Counted from the stretch's first letter, positions 8,721-17,342 are shown. The stretch is DNA of 61,015 nt from an uncultured Sphingomonadales bacterium (GCA_903821685.1 CAIJLW010000056.1:1-61015); one strand, 5' to 3'. Notes: generated from the letters alone by a model not told the origin. Made by a program: numbers and translations.

Positions 8721-8789
8721 TTCTCTCTCCTCTATCCCGTCACAAGACTGTCACTTTCAGGAAGAGGTTTCAAGCAAATTTATACGTAG

Positions 8790-9428
8790 CTAGGGAAGGC
8801 CCAGAATCTTGTGGTTTTGTAAGGATAAGCGCCATTTTGGACGCTCCATTACGAAGTCCGTCGCCGCCGATACGCTGCCTTCATTCAACGCCGCGTCACC
8901 CATATCCATGGGCTGGATGAGGAAATGGGCAAATTGCCATTGTTCCATGGCATCAATGTCGCTGGTGCGCTGCGGCCAGACAAGCTTCAGCTCGTCGCCG
9001 ACACGCTGGATAACCTCCGAACCCGCCTTGGGGCTGATACATACCCAATCGATACCAGGGTGCACCGATATCGTACCGTTACTCTCAATCGCAATTTGAA
9101 AGCCGGCCGCGTGCAACGCGTCGACGATAGCATCATCGACCTGCAACATTGGTTCGCCGCCGGTAATTACGACATAGCGGTTGGCGGTGCCATCGCCCCA
9201 TAACGCTGCAACCTTTGCCGCCAATGTGTCAGCATCATAGCGCCCACCATTTTCGCCGTTCGTGCCAACAAAGTCCGTGTCGCAAAACTGGCAAATGGCG
9301 GTGGCGCGATCCGCCTCGCGTCCCGACCACAGATTGCAGCCGGAAAAGCGCAAGAAAACCGCACGGCGGCCCGCATGGACGCCCTCCCCCTGCAACGTGA
9401 GGAAAATCTCTTTGACGGCATAACTCAT
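8790..9428 (-). CDS. queE: 7-carboxy-7-deazaguanine synthase QueE
   Basis: A 212-residue radical SAM enzyme that contracts 6-carboxytetrahydropterin to 7-carboxy-7-deazaguanine in the preQ0/queuosine pathway. The start LTLQGEGVHAGRRAVFLRFSG is typical. The cluster cysteines are C31, C46 and C49 (CX14CX2C, the expanded form found in many QueE proteins), and TGGEP follows near residue 90. Its start overlaps the queC stop in ATGA, so the pair is translationally coupled. Confidence 0.95.
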   Translation of the reverse strand: MSYAVKEIFLTLQGEGVHAGRRAVFLRFSGCNLWSGREADRATAICQFCDTDFVGTNGENGGRYDADTLAAKVAALWGDGTANRYVVITGGEPMLQVDDAIVDALHAAGFQIAIESNGTISVHPGIDWVCISPKAGSEVIQRVGDELKLVWPQRTSDIDAMEQWQFAHFLIQPMDMGDAALNEGSVSAATDFVMERPKWRLSLQNHKILGLP

Positions 9429-10108
9429 GCGTAAATGGTCGGGTCAGGCAGGCCAGCGTCGGCAAAGCCCTTGGCTCGCAGGCGGCAGGCATCGCATTGA
9501 CCACAGGCTTTGGTGTCCGCGCTTGGATCATAGCAGGACCAACTCATGCCAGCGTCTAGCCCTAGGCGCGCAGCTTCACGAGCGATGTCGGCCTTTGTCA
9601 TATCCAGCAATGGCGTGTGCACGGTAAAATGGTCACCTTCAACGCCCGCTTTGGTGGCGAGATTGGCGGTCGCCTCAAACGAACGGATGAACGCCGGGCG
9701 ACAATCGGGATAGCCCGAATAATCTAGCGCATTGACCCCAATCCAAAGATCGCGGGCATCCCGCGCTTCGGCCAGGCCAAGGCATAAGGACAGGAATATC
9801 GTGTTGCGTGCGGGCACATAGGTTACCGGAATCGCGCCAGACTCCACGCCCTCCTTGGGCACATCAATATCCGCCGTCAGCGCCGACCCGCCAAAGCGCG
9901 TCAGGTCCAGCGGCAGAATGATATGCTCTTTAGCCTCCAAATGCGCGGCAATACGCGCCGCGCTTTCAAGTTCTACGCGGTGACGCTGGTTGTAATCGAT
10001 GGTGAGCGCAATCAGGTCGTAGCCAGCCTCACGCGCCAATCCGGCCACGACCATGGAGTCGAGACCACCGGACAAAAGGACGATTGCGGATTTGGTGTGC
10101 ATTGTCAT
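9425..10108 (-). CDS. queC: 7-cyano-7-deazaguanine synthase QueC
   Basis: A 227-residue ATP-dependent enzyme that turns 7-carboxy-7-deazaguanine into preQ0. It has the PP-loop VLLSGGLDS near the N-terminus, the segment YVPARNTIFLS, and the zinc-binding cysteines in SWSCYDPS and CGQCDACRLRAKGF. The start at 10108 is preferred because GGGGAC lies a few bases upstream; an ATG two codons later is possible and the frame remains open to 10162. It is the first gene of a queC-queE pair and lies 111 bp downstream of the tRNA-Arg gene. Confidence 0.94.
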   Translation of the reverse strand: MTMHTKSAIVLLSGGLDSMVVAGLAREAGYDLIALTIDYNQRHRVELESAARIAAHLEAKEHIILPLDLTRFGGSALTADIDVPKEGVESGAIPVTYVPARNTIFLSLCLGLAEARDARDLWIGVNALDYSGYPDCRPAFIRSFEATANLATKAGVEGDHFTVHTPLLDMTKADIAREAARLGLDAGMSWSCYDPSADTKACGQCDACRLRAKGFADAGLPDPTIYA

Positions 10109-10219
10109 GCCGTCCCCATAGACCTTCGTACCGCGCAATGTCGAGACACCGCCCACGCGCATATCGTTTCAATACATCGAATGCGCTCGGGGCGAACAGA
10201 CGTTAGCAGGGAGAGGAAA

Positions 10220-10296
10220 TGGTGCACCCAACTGGATTCGAACCAGTGGCCCCCAGATTAGGAATCTGATGCTCTATCCTGCTGAGCTATGGGTGC
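10220..10296 (-). tRNA. tRNA-Arg (anticodon CCT)
   Basis: A 77-nt cloverleaf including an encoded CCA. The acceptor stem pairs GCACCCA with TGGGTGC, with discriminator A. The D arm is AGCTCAGCAGGATAGAGC. The anticodon stem pairs TCAGA with TCTGG around the loop TTCCTAA, giving anticodon CCT, which reads AGG. The T arm pairs ACTGG with CCAGT around TTCGAAT. Confidence 0.96.
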
Positions 10297-10330
10297 CTTG
10301 TGGTGGCCATAGCTGCCGACATTCCCGTGG

Positions 10331-10822
10331 TCAATTTTTAGCAGATGGCGGAACAACCGGAAATAATAATGGCGCTACGCCAATGCCTTCATCGGCTAAG
10401 GCTTTTGCCTCGCCGGTGCTTGTTTCACCGTGAATAAGGCGGTCCGGCTCTTCCCCATAATGGATTGCGCGGGCGGTCTCGGCAAAGTTGCCGCCCACCC
10501 ACTGGGAGTTATCCAGCATTTCGGTTTGTGCGCGCGCAAGTTTTTGTACCAGTTCAACCAATGCTGGGGACGGGCCTTCCGCAGCGGCGGGTGTTGGGAC
10601 TGTCGCATCGGCCTGCGACGCTACAACTGCGGGCGGACGCATCGCACGCTGATTGCCCTTTCGTGGCACGTTGGGCACCGAAAGTGCCTTATGAATATGT
10701 ACGTCGGCGCACAGCGGGCAAGCCAGCATGCCGTTGGATTTTTGCGTATCGAAATCGGCCGCGGACGAAAACCAGCCCTCAAACGGGTGACCGTTGCTGC
10801 AGTTTAGGTCGAATGCAATCAT
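10331..10822 (-). CDS. DUF1178 family protein
   Basis: A 163-residue protein of the DUF1178 family, recognised by its opening MIAFDLNCSNGHPFEGWF and the zinc-ribbon-like pair of cysteines in LACPLC near residues 34-37. The middle is Ala/Pro-rich and probably disordered. The C-terminal half contains NFAETARAIHYGEEPDRLIHG, a conserved stretch of the family. No biochemical function is known. Its start overlaps the glutaredoxin stop by 4 bp, a common pairing in alphaproteobacteria. Confidence 0.88.
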   Translation of the reverse strand: MIAFDLNCSNGHPFEGWFSSAADFDTQKSNGMLACPLCADVHIHKALSVPNVPRKGNQRAMRPPAVVASQADATVPTPAAAEGPSPALVELVQKLARAQTEMLDNSQWVGGNFAETARAIHYGEEPDRLIHGETSTGEAKALADEGIGVAPLLFPVVPPSAKN

Positions 10823-11091
10823 TGCGCGCCGCCGACTCCAAGCAATTGATCCAGCTTTCCTTGGGAATCCAGAGCACGCAGGTCGTCCGATCCGCCCATT
10901 GCGACGTCGTTGATAAAAACCTGCGGCACCGTCCGGGCGCCCGGCGCGCGCGCAACCATCTCAGCGCGCTTGGCGCCACCCATTGTCACATCATATTCGG
11001 TATATTTGACACCTTTGCTGTCCAAAAGATGCTTGGCACGGACGCAATAAGGGCATGCGAATTTGGTGTAAATTTCAACAGTCGCGGTCAT
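10819..11091 (-). CDS. grxC: Glutaredoxin 3 (GrxC)
   Basis: A 90-residue dithiol glutaredoxin that reduces disulfides and mixed glutathione disulfides in the cytoplasm. The active site is CPYC at residues 13-16. The cis-proline segment is TVPQVFIND, and the glutathione-contacting GGSDDL follows. Length fits the GrxC group. It is translationally coupled to the DUF1178 gene downstream. A glutathione synthase gene (gshB) lies elsewhere in this window. Confidence 0.95.
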   Translation of the reverse strand: MTATVEIYTKFACPYCVRAKHLLDSKGVKYTEYDVTMGGAKRAEMVARAPGARTVPQVFINDVAMGGSDDLRALDSQGKLDQLLGVGGAQ

Positions 11092-11122
11092 AGCTCAGAG
11101 ATGGTGTGCAACGGCACCCAAG

Positions 11123-11857
11123 TCAAGCGTCGCGCGATATGAAGGCGGGCTGATGGTTGGTGCCACGCAAAGCACGGGCCCAACAAAAAATCTGCACCCA
11201 GCTTGCACCGTTGCGTTTTAATACTGACACACACCCATCGCTGGTCGCGCCCGTAGTGAACACATCATCAATCAGCATGAGGCGGAGCCCCTTTACCCTG
11301 CCCTGCCATTTAGGGTTCACGGCAAAGGCGCCGCCCACCGCTTTTTTGCGGCGCCGGACATCAAGGCCGCGCATAGTTGGCGTACGTTTATGCCTGACCA
11401 ATATGTCGGGAACAAAGGGGATGCCGCTTAATGCGGCCAGCTCTTGGCCAATGAGGGCGGATTGGTTGAAGGTACGCGACCACATCCGGGTCCAGTGCAA
11501 CGGGACTGGGGTGATGATCAAATTGGCATGATCATCAGGCAAATGCCTAACCAGTTGCCGTGCGATGACGCGGGCCAAACCAATTTTTCCGCCATATTTC
11601 AGCCGAAGTACAACTTGCGCCGATACATCATCATATTTCACGGCCGCCCGGATGCCGTCATGCCGGGGTGGATGGGCGATACATGACGCGCAATAAGCAT
11701 CGTCGCCACGGTCAAATTCGAAAGGCGCTGCGCATCCGCGGCACCAAGGCGGTCCCAGAAATTCCAAATTTTGCCAGCAAGAGACGCAAAAGGGTCCACC
11801 CGCTGGGGTGATTGCGCCGCAACAGGGGCAGCGTTCAGGCAAGACCCAATTCAACAT
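11123..11857 (-). CDS. comF: ComF family phosphoribosyltransferase-like protein
   Basis: About 244 residues. The N-terminal zinc-finger-like part has CPCC, CVSC, CRGC and CASC pairs, and the C-terminal phosphoribosyltransferase domain has the PRPP-loop LMLIDDVFTTGAT. Relatives act in uptake of transforming DNA; outside naturally competent species the role is unclear. The start at 11857 gives the normal beginning MLNWVLPERCPCC. A start at 11887 is also possible, since a GGGGAAG lies between the two. The open frame reaches 12346, but that part overlaps the divergent methyltransferase gene and is not credible. Confidence 0.88.
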   Translation of the reverse strand: MLNWVLPERCPCCGAITPAGGPFCVSCWQNLEFLGPPWCRGCAAPFEFDRGDDAYCASCIAHPPRHDGIRAAVKYDDVSAQVVLRLKYGGKIGLARVIARQLVRHLPDDHANLIITPVPLHWTRMWSRTFNQSALIGQELAALSGIPFVPDILVRHKRTPTMRGLDVRRRKKAVGGAFAVNPKWQGRVKGLRLMLIDDVFTTGATSDGCVSVLKRNGASWVQIFCWARALRGTNHQPAFISRDA

Positions 11858-11929
11858 TATATGGAAAATGTCGCTTCCCCATGCCATATCAGACTTGTCG
11901 GACAAAGCATCCCGCTTCACAAGGCTCAA

Positions 11930-12790
11930 ATGCATGAAGATGTGACTCCCCCAGAGATTTTTGACCGCCGCCGTCGCCGGAGCTTGCGGGAACGCGCGCA
12001 CCAGCGGACAGGTGACATGTTTCTGTGGAACCATATTGCGCAAGATCTCGCCGAGCGGCTTTCCGTCGTAACGCGTATATTTGAACATGCGCTGATCATT
12101 GGTCCAATCGCGCGATGGCAGGCAGACATCCTGCCGCCGCACGTTCGCTATACGCTGGCGACGCTGCGCGAAGACGGAGCAGGGGAAGATCGCGTAATCG
12201 TGCTGGACGAGGACCGCCTGCCATTCGCGCAGGGGAGCTTTGACCTTGTGATCTCCGCCGGTACGCTCGATAGCGTCAATGATCTTCCCGGCGCTCTTAT
12301 TCAGATACGCCGTATCTTGCGACCTGACGGTTTGTTTCTGGGTCATATGTTTGGCGCTGGAACATTAGGTGCGCTGAAATCGATGTTTCTGGAAGCCGAT
12401 GCCGAACGCGTGGCGGCGCATATTCATCCACAGATTGATTTGCGCAGTGCGGCCGACCTGATTGTCCGTGCGGGGTTCAACTTGCCGGTTGCAGACCAAG
12501 ACAATTCTTTAGTCCGCTATGCCGACTGGCGCGCAATCATCTCTGACATTCGCGACGCGGGGATTGGCAACGCCCTTTCGGGACCGCGACCCTTTTTGGG
12601 GAAGGACATCGCCGGCCGACTGGATGCAATCTTCGCAAGGCGCGCAGACGAACATGGCAAGGTTACCGAACGCTATGCGCATGTGCACCTAAGTGGATGG
12701 GCACGGTCGGAGAACCAACCCCGCCCCGCCAAAAGAGGAAGCGCGCAAGTTTCTCTCGCTGACGTCTTATCAAAGGACCGCAAAATTTAA
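11930..12790 (+). CDS. Class I SAM-dependent methyltransferase (BioC / NDUFAF5-like)
   Basis: A 286-residue protein. It opens with PEIFDRRRRRSLRERA, typical of the group related to the mitochondrial complex I assembly factor NDUFAF5. It then has the methyltransferase core: IVLDEDRLPFAQGSFDLVISAG and the LRPDGLFLGHMFG strand. The first motif (ALIIGPIARW) is a degenerate glycine motif, so catalysis cannot be assumed. The start follows AAGG at a good distance; earlier in-frame ATG codons would run into the comF promoter region. It is divergent from comF with 72 bp between, and its stop overlaps that of the Nudix gene by 3 bp. Confidence 0.85.
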   Translation: MHEDVTPPEIFDRRRRRSLRERAHQRTGDMFLWNHIAQDLAERLSVVTRIFEHALIIGPIARWQADILPPHVRYTLATLREDGAGEDRVIVLDEDRLPFAQGSFDLVISAGTLDSVNDLPGALIQIRRILRPDGLFLGHMFGAGTLGALKSMFLEADAERVAAHIHPQIDLRSAADLIVRAGFNLPVADQDNSLVRYADWRAIISDIRDAGIGNALSGPRPFLGKDIAGRLDAIFARRADEHGKVTERYAHVHLSGWARSENQPRPAKRGSAQVSLADVLSKDRKI

Positions 12791-13194
12791 AGCGACTGAA
12801 GCTTTTGTACCAAAGGATAATCAGCAGGTGGCATCGGCAATACAGCCATGTCCTGCGGCAGAAGCCATTGAATATCGGTGGCGTAAATCGGTTTTGGGGT
12901 GCCGACCCAATGGTCACAACGATACAGCAGTAGTACAAGATTTCGATCACCCAATGGCGCACTTGCGAAGGTCTCCGGCACCAGATCCTGCGCTGATACA
13001 ATGATGCCCAGCTCCTCCTCCAGCTCTCGGATGAGCGCAACTTCGGGGGATTCACCATTGTCGACCTTGCCGCCAGGGAACTCCCATAACCCGCCCATTT
13101 GCGCTCCCTCAGGACGCTTTTGAAGCAGAATTTGACCCTTTTCGTCGGTTAAGGCCGCGGCAACCACGAACAATAGTGTAGCATTTTTTTCCAT
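12787..13194 (-). CDS. mutT: Nudix hydrolase, MutT-type 8-oxo-dGTP diphosphatase
   Basis: A 135-residue Nudix protein. The Nudix box is intact, running from GKVDNGE to REL and EEELGI (pattern GX5EX7REXXEEXGX). The preceding LLQKRPEGAQMGGLWEFPGG is typical of MutT, which removes 8-oxo-dGTP from the nucleotide pool. The start at 13194 (MEKNATLLFVVAAAL) matches the family; an open frame to 13254 adds a basic stretch without homologous look. It is convergent with the methyltransferase. Confidence 0.9.
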   Translation of the reverse strand: MEKNATLLFVVAAALTDEKGQILLQKRPEGAQMGGLWEFPGGKVDNGESPEVALIRELEEELGIIVSAQDLVPETFASAPLGDRNLVLLLYRCDHWVGTPKPIYATDIQWLLPQDMAVLPMPPADYPLVQKLQSL

Positions 13195-13557
13195 ATTCTC
13201 ATCATGCTGAAAGGCTTTGTTAACCCCTTTGTGGGATTTTGGTCGCGGTCGCAACCAAGCAATAAAGTAGGGCCAGACTTGTAGGAACTCGTTTTTCGCA
13301 TTGCAAAGTGCGACCGCGGCACGACAGCAGTAGGATATGGTTTGAGCGTTGCATCACTCTTTATTGCGATGAATCCCTCGCTGGGCAACCTCGCCGAGAG
13401 TAATAACGGAATTTGGATTAACGTTTCGAATACATTTAGAAAGACGCGTTAACTATCAACTTAACCAAATAGTAAACATTACTGAATTATCGTTCCCAAG
13501 GTGGATATTTTTGACAAAACCGCCCCGGCGTATGAAGAAACAGACTGGAGACCAAAT
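13195..13557. other. 363-bp gap between the divergent mutT and Flp pilin genes
   Basis: No credible gene is visible. The right half is unusually A+T-rich for this window and rich in TTAA, including TTAA-N8-TTAACC at 13449-13464. It probably holds the promoter region of the pilin gene and, at the left, that of mutT. A 27-codon frame starting at 13369 lacks a ribosome binding site and was not accepted. Confidence 0.6.
13449..13464. promoter_or_regulatory. CtrA-box-like TTAA direct repeat upstream of the Flp pilin gene
   Basis: TTAA (13449-13452) and TTAA (13461-13464, within TTAACC) are separated by 8 bp. The CtrA consensus is TTAA-N7-TTAA(C), so the spacing is one base too long. CtrA controls pilA in Caulobacter, which makes the site worth noting. 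It is about 95 bp before the pilin start codon. Confidence 0.3.
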
Positions 13558-13719
13558 ATGAAAATGATCACTAAAATGTTCAAAAACGAAGACGGCGCGA
13601 CCGCAATCGAATATGGCCTAATCGCTGCTTTGATTGCTGTTGCCGCAATCGCTGGAATGACTACCCTCGGCGGGAGGATAGGTGGCGGTTTCAATAACGT
13701 CGCTGGCAACCTTAGATAA
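13558..13719 (+). CDS. Flp/Fap-type class IVb pilin
   Basis: A 53-residue prepilin. The short leader MKMITKMFKNEDG ends in the prepilin peptidase site: cleavage after Gly13 gives ATAIEYGLIAALIAVAAIAG, with the conserved Glu at +5 and Tyr at +6 and a hydrophobic helix. Mature length of 40 is normal for Flp. GGAG lies 8 bp before the ATG, and the longer frame from 13501 is not supported. It stands alone: no tad/cpa assembly genes are in the window, so it depends on machinery encoded elsewhere. A very strong terminator follows. Confidence 0.93.
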   Translation: MKMITKMFKNEDGATAIEYGLIAALIAVAAIAGMTTLGGRIGGGFNNVAGNLR

Positions 13720-13771
13720 AAAGCGGCGTATAAAAATCTGTGGCTCAGCTCCTCAGTTTTTCAAGAACATC

Positions 13772-13802
13772 AGGACGGAAACTTCGGTTTCCGTCCTTTT
13801 TT
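13772..13802 (+). terminator. Rho-independent terminator of the Flp pilin gene
   Basis: An 11-bp perfect stem (AGGACGGAAAC / GTTTCCGTCCT) closed by the very stable TTCG tetraloop and followed by a run of six T. It lies 53 bp after the pilin stop. A monocistronic, abundant, stable pilin transcript is implied. Confidence 0.93.
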
Positions 13803-13879
13803 ATAGCACATTGCTGCGCCATTCAGTTGTTGGCTGGAACCCTTGGTAAAGAAGCCAGAGGGTCTGCGCTGGTTTCGTT

Positions 13880-15379
13880 TTAATATGTAACGACTTTCAG
13901 CTTTTGACCTGCCCGTATTATTGCGTTGGATGGCAAGCCATTCAACGCCAAAAAGCGATCGGTCTGCAGCGACGTATATGCCATGCGACCGGCAAGAGAT
14001 GCTATGGTATCGCGCGGCCCCGCCGAAATAACGCGCAGCTTGAGGGGCTTTATTGCGGCCGCCTGCGCATTGTTCAAGCGCGACATGCTTGAAAACATTT
14101 GGTCAAATGGGTTTGCTTTGGCGGCCGTAATCGTCACGAAATGATAGGCCGTCCCTGGCGCCCATTCATAGGCAAATACGCGCACTACGCGCTGTCCCTG
14201 TTGGGTGTTGACCACCGCCTCGCTATAAAATGCGGGAATGTCATTCACCGTCGTCCGGCGAATATCTCCAACCGGAATGGTCGTATTCCCACCCGATACC
14301 GCCTTCAACGCCTTGGAAATGTAGCTTTGGCGGTTGCCGTCAAATGCGGCTGCGGTAAATATGGCTTTTCCGCTATTTCCGTTGATGGAAACGGCGTCGC
14401 TTCCATTCTGAATGCCGAAGCCATTGGGCGCTGTGAATTGCATTTTAAGCTGCGGATGCAGGAATTCCTGCCCTTCGATCACGCCTTGCGCGGGGTCATC
14501 GCCATATAGCATGCCGTCAATCGCGGCCAGGTGAGCATCCGCATTCCGAAATGTGCTCACAGGGTAAGCCTTGGACCGCGTTTCTGACCGCACAACACGC
14601 CGCGCAGGATCAGGGTGCGTGCTTGCCCATTCCGGAATTTGGCCGTCCGCCAAACCGGCAATCCGTGAGTCTACGACCGTCTGCAAGGCGAGCGAGTTGA
14701 GCATCGACGCCAATGCGCTTGGATCATAACCGGCCTTGCTGAGATACAGGATGCCGTAATCATCCGCTTCCTCTTCCTGCGTGCGAGAATATTTTAGGCT
14801 GAACACTTGCGCCAGTGGTCCTGCATATTGTTGCAAGCCACCGCCGATTGCCCCCAGCAATCCGCCAGAATTACCGAGCACTGAACCCAATATGCTCCCA
14901 CCCATGCCCAACAGGCCGGCAAGCGTCGCATTGCTTTTGCGTTTCTCGCTATGCCGTGCGGCGGTGTGCCCGACCTCATGCCCCAGAACCCCCGCCATTT
15001 CGGCCTCGCTGTTGCACAGGGCGACAAGCTGACGGGTGATGTAGACAAAGCCACCGGGCAAGGCGAAGGCGTTGTTCACGGACGAATTGAGCAACGTCAC
15101 ATTAAAATCGCTCTGCGCATTGCCCAGCCCCGACTGCATCGCGATATTTTTGCCGACGCGCACAACATATTCCGTTTGCGGACTTTGCATCGGTCCGCCA
15201 AATTCCTTCAAGATTTCGGTGTTATATTTGGCGCCCTCCGCCTTTTCTTTGAGGCTGAATGGCTTTGGAGCAGGCGCAGTCTTAGTGCTTGGTTTGGCCA
15301 TAACGGGAATATTGGAGCCGGAATTAGCCAGTGCTAATAAGGTGACACTACCAATCAAAAACGTCTTAGAAAAACGCAT
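13880..15379 (-). CDS. Exported M48 family zinc metalloprotease (BepA-like) with C-terminal LysM-like region
   Basis: A 499-residue protein with an N-terminal signal peptide (MRFSKTFLIGSVTLLALANSG). The gluzincin motif HEVGHTAARH starts at residue 134, and the third zinc ligand lies in QEEEADDYG at about 203-211. After the protease domain comes a region ending in a LysM-like stretch (DTIASLAGRMAYTSLQ...ALNGL...IRAGQKLKVV) that could bind peptidoglycan. Relatives such as BepA act in outer-membrane protein quality control in the periplasm. It is transcribed alone, convergent with the pilin gene. Confidence 0.9.
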   Translation of the reverse strand: MRFSKTFLIGSVTLLALANSGSNIPVMAKPSTKTAPAPKPFSLKEKAEGAKYNTEILKEFGGPMQSPQTEYVVRVGKNIAMQSGLGNAQSDFNVTLLNSSVNNAFALPGGFVYITRQLVALCNSEAEMAGVLGHEVGHTAARHSEKRKSNATLAGLLGMGGSILGSVLGNSGGLLGAIGGGLQQYAGPLAQVFSLKYSRTQEEEADDYGILYLSKAGYDPSALASMLNSLALQTVVDSRIAGLADGQIPEWASTHPDPARRVVRSETRSKAYPVSTFRNADAHLAAIDGMLYGDDPAQGVIEGQEFLHPQLKMQFTAPNGFGIQNGSDAVSINGNSGKAIFTAAAFDGNRQSYISKALKAVSGGNTTIPVGDIRRTTVNDIPAFYSEAVVNTQQGQRVVRVFAYEWAPGTAYHFVTITAAKANPFDQMFSSMSRLNNAQAAAIKPLKLRVISAGPRDTIASLAGRMAYTSLQTDRFLALNGLPSNAIIRAGQKLKVVTY

Positions 15380-15474
15380 AAAGACACTCCTTAGGCAAGG
15401 AGAATGCTGACTAGCATGCTTTGTTGCAACGGTTCAAACAAACTACCGTTTTACAGAGAGACCGCCGACAACTT

Positions 15475-16419
15475 TCAAGCGCCCATAGATAAAAACTTTG
15501 TCCGGCGTTGCTGCACCAATTCCTTAGCGGAAAAAGCAGACAATGCTTCCAGTTCCTCATGGATGGCGGATGCCAGCGTCGCTGCTGCCAGCGCATGGTC
15601 GCGATGTGCACCGCCGACTGGCTCCTTAACAATGCGATCAATGATGCGCAGCGATTTGAGATCATCTGCAGTCATTTTCATCGCCTGCGCTGCATCAGCC
15701 GCCTTGTCGCCTGTACGCCACAAAATCGATGCACAGCCCTCGGGTGAGATCACCGAATAAACGGCATATTGAAACATAAGAATCCGGTCTGCGGCCGCCA
15801 AGGCAACTGCGCCGCCCGACCCGCCCTCGCCGACAATGCAGGCGATCATGGGTACGCCAAGTGCCAAGCATGCTTCGGTAGAACGGGCAATCGCTTCGGC
15901 TTGCCCGCGTTCTTCGGCCTGAATTCCGGGAAACGCGCCTGACGTGTCCACCAAGCTTACGACGGGAATAGCAAAGCGATCCGCAAGCTCCATTAAGCGG
16001 ATAGCTTTACGATAGCCCTCTGGCTTTCCCATGCCAAAATTATGGCGTAGCCGGCTTTGCGTGTCGTCGCCTTTCTCATGGCCAATGACCATGACCCGGC
16101 GACCATGTAATCGGGCCAACCCGCCGATAATCGCTTGGTCATCGCCAAAGGCGCGATCCCCGGCCAGCGGCATGAAATCTTCGAACATGGACGCGATATA
16201 ATGCTTGAAATGTGGCCGTTCCGGATGGCGCGCAACTTGCGTTTTCTGCCATGCCGTCAGATTTGCATAAGTGTCGGCGAGTTGCTTGTCCGCCTTGCCG
16301 CGTAATTTTGCGATTTCTACGTCCGCATCGATGTCGCTTTCTTGCGTAGCGGCTTGGAGTTCCAAGATACGCGCTTCCAAGGCAGCGACAGGCTTTTCGA
16401 AGTCAAGATATATCATCAT
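15475..16419 (-). CDS. accA: Acetyl-CoA carboxylase carboxyltransferase subunit alpha
   Basis: A 314-residue AccA. With AccD it forms the carboxyltransferase that makes malonyl-CoA for fatty acid synthesis. Conserved stretches include YLDFEKPVAALEARI at the start, the RPHFKHYIASMFEDF segment, GDRAFGDDQAIIGGLAR, and GEGGSGGAVALAAADRI. Length is normal. Its ATG overlaps the stop of xerD in ATGA, so it appears to be coupled to the recombinase gene and not to accD, which is not in this window. Confidence 0.97.
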   Translation of the reverse strand: MMIYLDFEKPVAALEARILELQAATQESDIDADVEIAKLRGKADKQLADTYANLTAWQKTQVARHPERPHFKHYIASMFEDFMPLAGDRAFGDDQAIIGGLARLHGRRVMVIGHEKGDDTQSRLRHNFGMGKPEGYRKAIRLMELADRFAIPVVSLVDTSGAFPGIQAEERGQAEAIARSTEACLALGVPMIACIVGEGGSGGAVALAAADRILMFQYAVYSVISPEGCASILWRTGDKAADAAQAMKMTADDLKSLRIIDRIVKEPVGGAHRDHALAAATLASAIHEELEALSAFSAKELVQQRRTKFLSMGA

Positions 16420-17342
16420 GCCTGCGGGTTAGAGCCTGCGGCGCGACGGGTCAATGTGCGCGTTGCCAAAGGATGCCGCCGATTGACCAGTTCGACCAGC
16501 CGGCTGCTGTCGACATGCGTGTAAATCTGCGTGGTTGCGATGTCGGCGTGGCCCAGCATGGACTGTAACGCCCGCAGGTTTGCGCCACCTGCCAACAAAT
16601 GCGTGGCAAAGGCATGCCGAAGGACATGCGGACTAACCTTTGCCGGGTCCAAACCGGCCTGCGCAGCCAGTTCCTTTATGATCTGAAACAGACGGATGCG
16701 GCTGATATGGCTCGCGCGCGAGGGAAACAGAAAGCGTGCCTTTTCAGGTATCATGGCTGACCAAGTGCCAACGGCTTGGCGTGCACGGTTAGAGATGGGA
16801 ACCAAACGTTCCTTCGCGCCCTTGCCTTTGACGATAATGAAAGGCTGATCCGACACGACCGCATTTCGGGGCAGCGCCGCCAGTTCAGTTGCGCGTAATC
16901 CTGATCCATACAGCAATTCGATAAGAGCCGCCAAGCGGAAGTCGGCGGGCGCAGGGTGAGGCTGTGCAAGCTTGTCCGCAATGACGGCGAACAACTTATC
17001 CACTTCGTTGATATCAAGAATTTTAGGAAGTGTGCGCGCCTGTGGTGGCTTTGGCAACGCAGCAGACGGATTGTCGGCGCGAAAGCCCTCCTCATGCAAA
17101 AAAGCGAAAAAGCGACGCAGTGCCGATACCTTGCGCGCAACTGAGCTATTGGCAAGGTCTCGCCAGTTGCTTGCCAGTTCCGCCAGATTGTCGGCGCCAG
17201 CATCATTCAGCTTTCCCTCCAACAATCGGGATGCAGCGAGAAGATCACTTTTATATGCAGAAAGCGTGTTTGCAGCCACGCCTTGCTCGGCTGCTAACAT
17301 TTCCAGAAACCGGGTAATTAGATCACGATCGGACGCGCTCAT
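16416..17342 (-). CDS. xerD: Tyrosine recombinase XerD
   Basis: A 308-residue tyrosine recombinase. The N-terminal SAM-like DNA-binding domain begins LITRFLEMLAAEQGVAANTLSAY. The catalytic domain has the first Arg in YGSGLRATELAAL, HVLRHAFATHLL, and LGHADIATTQIYTH with the nucleophile Tyr. XerC/XerD resolve chromosome dimers at dif during division. The XerD name rests on overall resemblance and the presence of a second, XerC-like gene at 37506. No integrase hallmarks or attachment sites flank it. Confidence 0.92.
   Translation of the reverse strand: MSASDRDLITRFLEMLAAEQGVAANTLSAYKSDLLAASRLLEGKLNDAGADNLAELASNWRDLANSSVARKVSALRRFFAFLHEEGFRADNPSAALPKPPQARTLPKILDINEVDKLFAVIADKLAQPHPAPADFRLAALIELLYGSGLRATELAALPRNAVVSDQPFIIVKGKGAKERLVPISNRARQAVGTWSAMIPEKARFLFPSRASHISRIRLFQIIKELAAQAGLDPAKVSPHVLRHAFATHLLAGGANLRALQSMLGHADIATTQIYTHVDSSRLVELVNRRHPLATRTLTRRAAGSNPQA

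Noticed and set aside
10109-10219. preQ1 riboswitch upstream of queC
   Set aside because: No H-type pseudoknot with the A-rich tail could be drawn in this short gap next to the tRNA.
11858-12346. N-terminal extension of comF reading across the methyltransferase gene
   Set aside because: The extension has no family resemblance and would overlap the promoter and coding region of the divergent gene.
13369-13452. 27-codon frame upstream of the Flp pilin
   Set aside because: No ribosome binding site and no resemblance to a leader peptide; it overlaps the TTAA-rich control region.
16416-17342. Tyrosine recombinase as an integrase of a genomic island
   Set aside because: Length, motifs and core neighbours match XerD; there are no attachment repeats, tRNA junction or phage genes. 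The same holds for xerC at 37506.
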